From the NCBI RefSeq assembly GCF_001982615.1, contig NZ_MLCO01000106.1:1-38132 (forward strand): a stretch of DNA of 38,132 nucleotides. The letters run 5' to 3'. Within the stretch, counting starts at the first letter, position 1, and the number at the start of each line of letters is the position of its first letter. The stretch comes from Teichococcus deserti (GTDB taxonomy: Bacteria; Pseudomonadota; Alphaproteobacteria; Acetobacterales; Acetobacteraceae). Below are positions 33,718 to 38,132 of this stretch, piece by piece. The translations under genes and the position numbers were made by a program. Below the pieces are notes generated by a model. That model did no database searches, was not told the DNA's origin, and was given only the letters and a program-made list of their open reading frames with translations.

Positions 33718-33760
33718 GTGACAAAGCCGGGCACAAGAGCCCCGGCAGGGAGACGCCGCG

Positions 33761-35194
33761 ATGAATCTCGCCACTCCGCATCCCACCGCCGCCGCCGGAC
33801 AGCGCAGCGCGCCGGGTCCGACGGCCGCCCTGGCGGGTTTCACCGCCGCGCTGCGCTGGGAGGCAGTGGACCAGGCCGCCCGCCAGGCCGCGCGCCGGCA
33901 CCTGATCGACACGCTGGGCGCCATGGTGGCCGGCGCCGGACAGGCGGCGACGCAATCGGGCCAGGCCGCGCTGCGTGCCGCGGGCGCGGGCCAGGGAAGA
34001 GTGCCGGTGCCGGGCATGGCGCCGCGCTACGACGCGCTCAGCGCCGCCTGGCTGGGCGGCACCAGCGCGCATGGGCTGGAGCTGGATGACGGCTACCGGC
34101 CGGGCTCGGTGCATCCGGGCGCGGTGGTGGTGCCGGCGGCGGTCGCCCTGGCCTTCCTGCGCGAGAGCTCAGGCGAGGAGCTGCTGCGCGCCGTGGTCGC
34201 CGGCTACGAGGCCTGCTGCCGCATCGCCGCCGCCAGCCATCCCCGCGCGCGCTGGCGCGGCTTCCACAACACCGGCACTGCGGGCGTCTTCGGCGCGGCG
34301 GTCGCGGGGGCCTCGCTGCTGCGCTTCGACGCGGCGGCGGTCGAGAATGCGCTGGGCACCGCCGCCTCCTACGCCGCCGGGCTGTTCACCTTCCTGGCCG
34401 GCGGCGACGTGAAGCGCACCCATCCCGGCCATGCGGCGCGGGAGGGCCTGATGGCGGCGCTGCTGACCGAGCACGGCCTGCCGGCGCCGCGCGGCGTGCT
34501 GGAGCTCAAGGAAGGTTTTTTCAGCGCCTATGCCGGGGGCGACACCGGCGATTTCGATCCTGCCGGCATCGACCTGATGCGCGCCGGCGGCGACCACCCG
34601 GACAGCGGCTTCGCCATCGCCAATTGCTACATCAAGCCGCATGCCTGCTGCCGCCATATCCATGCCGGCATCGACGCCGTGCTGGCGATGATGCAGGAGG
34701 ACGGCGTCGCCGCCGAAGACGTGGAACAGGTCGATATCGGCAGCTATGCCATCGCCGCCGCGCATGGCGCGGTCGGCTGGAGCGAAATGACCACGGCGCA
34801 GATGAGCTTTCCCTTCGTCATCGCGACCGCCCTTCGGCAGGGGCGGGTCAGCCTGCAGGATTTCAGCGCGGCGCATCGCGCCGATCCGGCGACGCTGGCG
34901 CTGACCGACCGCATCAGGGTCGCGGTCGATCCCGGCTGCGAGGCCGACTATCCGAACAAGCGCAGCGCGCAGGTGACGCTGACCACGCGCGACGGCCGCA
35001 GCCTGCACCGCTATGTGCCGGAACCCTTCGGCGGCGCCCGCAACCGCCTGTCGGACGAGGGCATCAGCACGAAGTTCCTCGACCTGGCGGCGCCGGTGCT
35101 GGGCACCGCAGCGGCGCAGGCGGTCCTGGATCGCCTCTGGACCATCGAAACCGAGAAGACTGTCGGCCCGGTGCTGGCGGCGCTCGCGCGCTAG
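33761..35194 (+). CDS. MmgE/PrpD family protein
   Basis: A 477-residue protein of the 2-methylcitrate dehydratase / cis-aconitate decarboxylase / iminodisuccinate lyase family. Characteristic segments are HLIDTLGAMVAG near 47-58, SAHGLELDDGYRPGSVHPGAVVVPAA near 102-127, and FHNTGTAGVFGAAVA near 168-182. Later come GGDVKRTHPGHAAREG near 216-231 and IKPHACCRHIH near 291-301. These include the Asp, His and Lys residues typical of the active-site cleft. It likely adds or removes water, or CO2, on a tri- or dicarboxylate. AGGGA lies before ATG 33761. It shares its promoter region and probable operator with the CoA operon, and the GntR gene converges on it (shared CTAG). Confidence 0.92.
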   Translation: MNLATPHPTAAAGQRSAPGPTAALAGFTAALRWEAVDQAARQAARRHLIDTLGAMVAGAGQAATQSGQAALRAAGAGQGRVPVPGMAPRYDALSAAWLGGTSAHGLELDDGYRPGSVHPGAVVVPAAVALAFLRESSGEELLRAVVAGYEACCRIAAASHPRARWRGFHNTGTAGVFGAAVAGASLLRFDAAAVENALGTAASYAAGLFTFLAGGDVKRTHPGHAAREGLMAALLTEHGLPAPRGVLELKEGFFSAYAGGDTGDFDPAGIDLMRAGGDHPDSGFAIANCYIKPHACCRHIHAGIDAVLAMMQEDGVAAEDVEQVDIGSYAIAAAHGAVGWSEMTTAQMSFPFVIATALRQGRVSLQDFSAAHRADPATLALTDRIRVAVDPGCEADYPNKRSAQVTLTTRDGRSLHRYVPEPFGGARNRLSDEGISTKFLDLAAPVLGTAAAQAVLDRLWTIETEKTVGPVLAALAR

Positions 35195-36000
35195 CCTTCC
35201 TCCGGCGCGCCCAGGCGCAGCGCATAGGCGAAGCGATCGGCCGCGGCATGGACGTTGTCGGTCGCTTCCAGCAGCCGCCCGTCGGCGGCCAGGAAGCGCC
35301 GGCGGATATGCAGCCCGGGCGCGCCGGGCTCGACCTGCAGCAGGCGGGCCGTCTCGGCCGGCAGGGCGATGGCGGTGATCTCCTGCAGCACCTCGGCGAC
35401 GGCCACGCCCATGCGCTGGGCGATCAGGCGATAGGCCGGCGTGGTGGTCAGCTCGGGCAGCGTCGTCACCGCCGCGAAGTCGCCCGCCACATGCAGGGTG
35501 ATCACCGAGATCGGCGGGCGGCCCTTCTCCTGCGGCCAGCGCAGGCCCTGCAGCTGCACCCAACGGCTGCCGACCGCGGCGCCGATCCGATCGGCCAGGG
35601 CCGCATCGGCGGTCACCGTCGCGCGCGACGTCACCTCGAGACGCGTGCGCGTCGCATAGCCCATGACGTCGGTGACCGAGCGCACCGCCAGCACATAGTC
35701 GCTGCGCGGTGCATCGGCGATCACCCGCGTCCCCACCCCCTGCGCGCCGGCAACCAGGCCGAGCTCGCGCAGCCGGCGCAGCGCCTCGCGCACGGTTGAG
35801 CGGCTGACGGCGAAATGCTGCGACAGCTCCTGCTCGGTCGGCAGCAGCGAGCCGACCGGGCGGCGCTTCTCCAGGATCTCGCCGGCGAGCGCCGCTGCGA
35901 CGCTGGCATAGCGCGGCTGGGCGTCGCTGATCAGCTGGCTGACGGCGGCGGGCAGTCCGGCGGGCGCCGTCGCCGCGCGACGGAGTTTGGTTCTCGACAT
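35191..36000 (-). CDS. GntR-family regulator, HutC subfamily (UTRA domain)
   Basis: A 269-residue regulator. The winged helix is near residues 30-97 (RYASVAAALAGEIL, then LLPTEQELSQHFAVSRSTVREAL and a GVGTRV wing). The UTRA ligand domain follows from about 115 (YATRTRLEVTSRATV to ADGRLLEATDNVHAAADRF). ATG 36000 is preferred; a longer in-frame start at 36084 would cover the operator. The repeat at 36035 lies 35 nt upstream, suggesting autoregulation, and HutC-type proteins are known to bind GT...TAC-like palindromes of this kind. Probable targets are this gene, the Bug receptor, the PrpD-like gene and the CoA operon. Confidence 0.92.
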   Translation of the reverse strand: MSRTKLRRAATAPAGLPAAVSQLISDAQPRYASVAAALAGEILEKRRPVGSLLPTEQELSQHFAVSRSTVREALRRLRELGLVAGAQGVGTRVIADAPRSDYVLAVRSVTDVMGYATRTRLEVTSRATVTADAALADRIGAAVGSRWVQLQGLRWPQEKGRPPISVITLHVAGDFAAVTTLPELTTTPAYRLIAQRMGVAVAEVLQEITAIALPAETARLLQVEPGAPGLHIRRRFLAADGRLLEATDNVHAAADRFAYALRLGAPEEG

Positions 36001-36034
36001 GCTCGGTTGACTCGCCTCCTGCGTCACAGATACG

Positions 36035-36048
36035 GTTGTCCGTACAAG
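36035..36048. promoter_or_regulatory. Probable GntR (HutC-type) operator 2
   Basis: GTTGTCCGTACAAG, identical over 13 bases to operator 1, lies in the 98-bp divergent promoter between the GntR gene (35 nt from its ATG) and the Bug receptor gene (51 nt from its ATG). The TTGT...ACAA symmetry is retained. Confidence 0.75.
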
Positions 36049-36098
36049 AGCACAACGCCGCATCGCATGGCGTCTAAGTGCCATAGCGGAGGACCTCC

Positions 36099-37076
36099 AT
36101 GAAAGTCTCGATCGGCCGCCGCGGCCTCGCCGCCGGCCTGGCCAGCCTCGCCCTCCCCGCCCTGCACAGCCGCCCCGCCTTCGCCGCCTGGCCGGAGCGG
36201 CCGATCCGCCTGGTCGTCCCCTACACGCCGGGCGGCAGCAACGACGCCGTCGCCCGACCCCTGGCCGAGGCGCTGCAGGGCATGCTGGGCAAGCCGGTGA
36301 TCGTCGAGAACCGACCCGGCGCCGGCAGCACGCTGGGCGCGGGCTTCGTCGCCCAGGCGCAGCCGGACGGCTACACGCTGCTGCTGGCCTCGACCTCCTT
36401 CGCCACCAGCTCGACCTATCTGAAGACGACCTATGACGCGGTGGAGAGCTTCGACCCCGTGGCCCGGCTTTGCCTGGCGCCGATGCTGATCGTCACCAAG
36501 CCGCGCGGCTTCGCCGACATGAAGACCCTGGTCGATGCGGCGCGCGAGGCACCGGGCCGCGTGCAATACGCCATGGCCGGGATGGGCGCGGTCGGGCATT
36601 TCACCATGGAGGCCTTCAACGCCGCCGCCGGGCTGACGATGGAGCCGGTGCCCTATTCCGGCATCTCGCCGGCGCAGGCCGACCTGCTGGCGGGTCGGGT
36701 CGACATCATGGTCACCACCATGGCCTCGATCAGCAACCTGGTCAGCAGCGGCCAGGTCCCCGTCATCGCCTATACCAGCAGCCAGCGAATGGAGGATGCG
36801 CCGCAGGTGCCGACGGTGCGCGAGGCGACGGGCATCGACTTCGCCGTCGATGTCTGGTGGGGCGTGCTGGCGCCGAAGGGCACGCCGGCCGCGGTGCGGC
36901 AGACGCTGAACCAGGCGATCAGCCGCATCGTCGGCACCGACAGCTACCGCAGGTTCCTGGCGGTGGAAGGGGCGAAGCCGATGCCGCAGGGCACCGAGGA
37001 ATTCGGCCGCTTCGTCGCCGGCGACATCGCCCGCTGGCGCAAGCTGGCCCAGGACTCCAACATCCGCGCCGGCTAG
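36099..37076 (+). CDS. Bug-family (TTT) periplasmic carboxylate receptor
   Basis: A 325-residue TctC/Bug receptor. The signal peptide begins MKVSIGRRGLAAGLA, which is twin-arginine-like, and ends near PAFAA (residue 30). Hallmarks are RPIRLVVPYTPGGSNDAVAR, VIVENRPGAGSTLGAGF, PVPYSGISPAQADLLAGRVD and PQVPTVREATGIDF. A strong GGAGGA lies 6 nt before ATG 36099. It is divergent from the GntR gene across the second operator copy, so it is the likely uptake component for the acid degraded by the PrpD and CoA genes. TctA/TctB are not present. It shares CTAG with the convergent AraC gene. Confidence 0.94.
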   Translation: MKVSIGRRGLAAGLASLALPALHSRPAFAAWPERPIRLVVPYTPGGSNDAVARPLAEALQGMLGKPVIVENRPGAGSTLGAGFVAQAQPDGYTLLLASTSFATSSTYLKTTYDAVESFDPVARLCLAPMLIVTKPRGFADMKTLVDAAREAPGRVQYAMAGMGAVGHFTMEAFNAAAGLTMEPVPYSGISPAQADLLAGRVDIMVTTMASISNLVSSGQVPVIAYTSSQRMEDAPQVPTVREATGIDFAVDVWWGVLAPKGTPAAVRQTLNQAISRIVGTDSYRRFLAVEGAKPMPQGTEEFGRFVAGDIARWRKLAQDSNIRAG

Positions 37077-37864
37077 CCGGGCGCTTCCTCCCCGGCCTGC
37101 GCCGCGCCGTGATAGGCATGCGGCGTGCGGCCGAAGCTGCGGCGGAACAGCGCGATGAAGAAGCTGACATTGCTGTAGCCGAGGTCGAGCGCCACGCTGG
37201 TCACCGAGGCGCCTTCGGCCAGCCGCTCCAGCGCCCGCATCAGCCGCAGCCGCTGCACCCATTCGGTGAAGCTGAAGCCGGTCTCCTGCACGAAGCGGCG
37301 GCTCAGGCTGCGCGGCGCGATGCCGGCCCAGGCCGCCCAGTCCTCCATCCGCTGCCGCGCGGCGGGGTCCGCGGCCAGCGCCTGGGCAATGCGCAGCAAC
37401 CGGGCATCCTGCGGCATCGGCAGGCCGAAGGGAGCGGCCGGGGCATGGGCGATCTCGTCCAGGATGACGGCGGCCAGATGCGCCCGCGCGCCTTCGGGCG
37501 GCGCCTGCTTCCATTCGGCGGCGCGCAGCGCCGCGGCCTGCAGCAGCGGCGAGACGCGGATGATGCGGGGCGTCGCCGGCAGCCCGGCGCAGGCGGCCTC
37601 GGCGACATAGAGGCTCCAGCCCTGGTAGTCGCCATGCGACTGCACCGAATGCGGGTGGTGCGGCGGCAGCCAGACGGCATGGGCGGCGGGGACGCACCAG
37701 TTGCCTGCGCCCGTGCCGACGGTGATCAGCCCGCGGCCGCAGCCCAGCAATTGCCCCTTGGCATGGTGATGCCTGGGCGTCACCCGCGCCGGGCCATGGC
37801 CGCCGGCGGCCGCGGCCAGCAGCGCATCGCCCTGGATGGCGCGCTGCAGCTTTTCCCTCAGCAT
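37073..37864 (-). CDS. AraC-family transcriptional regulator
   Basis: A 263-residue regulator. The N-terminal cupin-like sensing domain includes RHHHAKGQLLG near 31-41 and WLPPHHPHSVQSH near 65-77. The C-terminal double helix-turn-helix has SLSRRFVQETGFSFTEWVQR (about 187-206) followed by SVTSVALDLGYSNVSFFIAL and the signature FRRSFGRTPHAYH. It belongs to the branch with an HHPH-type cupin. It is divergent across 95 bp from the PPOX-like gene, which it may control; that gap contains the 10-bp palindrome CTGGCGCCAG at 37884-37893. Confidence 0.92.
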   Translation of the reverse strand: MLREKLQRAIQGDALLAAAAGGHGPARVTPRHHHAKGQLLGCGRGLITVGTGAGNWCVPAAHAVWLPPHHPHSVQSHGDYQGWSLYVAEAACAGLPATPRIIRVSPLLQAAALRAAEWKQAPPEGARAHLAAVILDEIAHAPAAPFGLPMPQDARLLRIAQALAADPAARQRMEDWAAWAGIAPRSLSRRFVQETGFSFTEWVQRLRLMRALERLAEGASVTSVALDLGYSNVSFFIALFRRSFGRTPHAYHGAAQAGEEAPG

Positions 37865-37959
37865 GGCGGCATCCGGCTATCTTCTGGCGCCAGCCGCGGA
37901 GCGCGGGACAGCGTCGCCATCCTATCGTCACCCCTGGTGCCGCAGGAGGGGATGCCGCC

Positions 37960-38132
37960 ATGGATGACCGCTGGACCGATGCAGCCTGGGCGGCCGAGCC
38001 CGCCGATCTCGCCACGCTCTACGCGCCGCCCGATCCGCGCATCCTGAAGAACGTCAAGGCAGAGCTCACGCCCTTCCATGCCGATTACCTGAAGCTGGCG
38101 ACCTTCTTCGTGCTGGCCACGGGGCGGGAGGG
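37960..38132 (+). CDS. Pyridoxamine 5'-phosphate oxidase-like FMN-binding protein (partial)
   Basis: The gene starts at ATG 37960, with GGAGGGG 6-10 nt upstream, and runs off the right edge after 57 codons. The visible part, including LATLYAPPDPRILKNVKAEL and FHADYLKLATFFVLATG, matches the N-terminus of the PPOX/FMN-binding split-barrel family often annotated as MSMEG_1061-like. These bind FMN or F420 and reduce small molecules; the function here is unknown. It is divergent from the AraC regulator. Confidence 0.75.
   Translation, partial: MDDRWTDAAWAAEPADLATLYAPPDPRILKNVKAELTPFHADYLKLATFFVLATGRE

Noticed and set aside
33726-33746. GCCGGG-N9-CCCGGC hairpin in front of the PrpD-like gene.
   Set aside because: A short GC stem in GC-rich leader sequence, likely by chance; no T-run and no second copy.

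Overview
The window is very GC-rich, densely packed DNA with the look of a free-living alphaproteobacterium of the Acetobacteraceae (Roseomonas-like). This is inferred from base composition, several solitary Bug-type (tripartite tricarboxylate) solute receptors, Tat-exported substrate-binding proteins, an HWE-type histidine kinase and an IS5-family remnant. I found no tRNA, rRNA or CRISPR. About 33 genes are supported. Most are small catabolic modules: a regulator, an orphan solute-binding protein and one to four enzymes.

Layout. 1-4486: start of a probable serine hydrolase, an Old Yellow Enzyme homologue with a degenerate active site, then a Tat-exported peptide-type binding protein with an LLM-class flavin oxidoreductase. 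4487-7135: an accessory scar holding a decayed IS5-family transposase and three small unrecognised ORFs, two of which resemble each other. 7136-12585: SDR/LysR divergent pair, HD hydrolase, FadR-type regulator, Bug receptor and an enolase-superfamily dehydratase. 12587-18232: second Bug receptor, Tat-exported Kelch protein, hybrid HWE kinase-receiver, lipoate-protein ligase. 18232-22098: LysR regulator coupled to the ligase, a TIM-barrel protein of unknown role, proline iminopeptidase, and a YceI/cytochrome b561 pair.

22095-29577 looks like one amino-acid or peptide scavenging island. On the minus strand an RpiR-type regulator overlaps a class III aminotransferase, followed by a polar amino-acid receptor, a dipeptide-type receptor and an M81 (MlrC-like) peptidase. 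On the plus strand a racemase-like protein and a cupin diverge from the regulator. A perfect 18-bp palindrome lies in the 71-bp gap between the two arms.

29574-37076 looks like a second regulon. An acyl-CoA dehydrogenase, an NDP-forming acyl-CoA synthetase and a crotonase-fold protein are divergent from an MmgE/PrpD protein. A HutC-type GntR regulator is in turn divergent from a Bug receptor. The same 14-mer, GGTTGTCCGTACAA, occurs in both divergent promoter regions and nowhere else that I noticed, which suggests the GntR protein controls uptake and CoA-dependent breakdown of one carboxylic acid. 37073-38132: AraC regulator divergent from the start of an FMN-binding PPOX-type protein.

Four convergent gene pairs in the second half share their last four bases, CTAG, so that each gene ends in TAG on its own strand.
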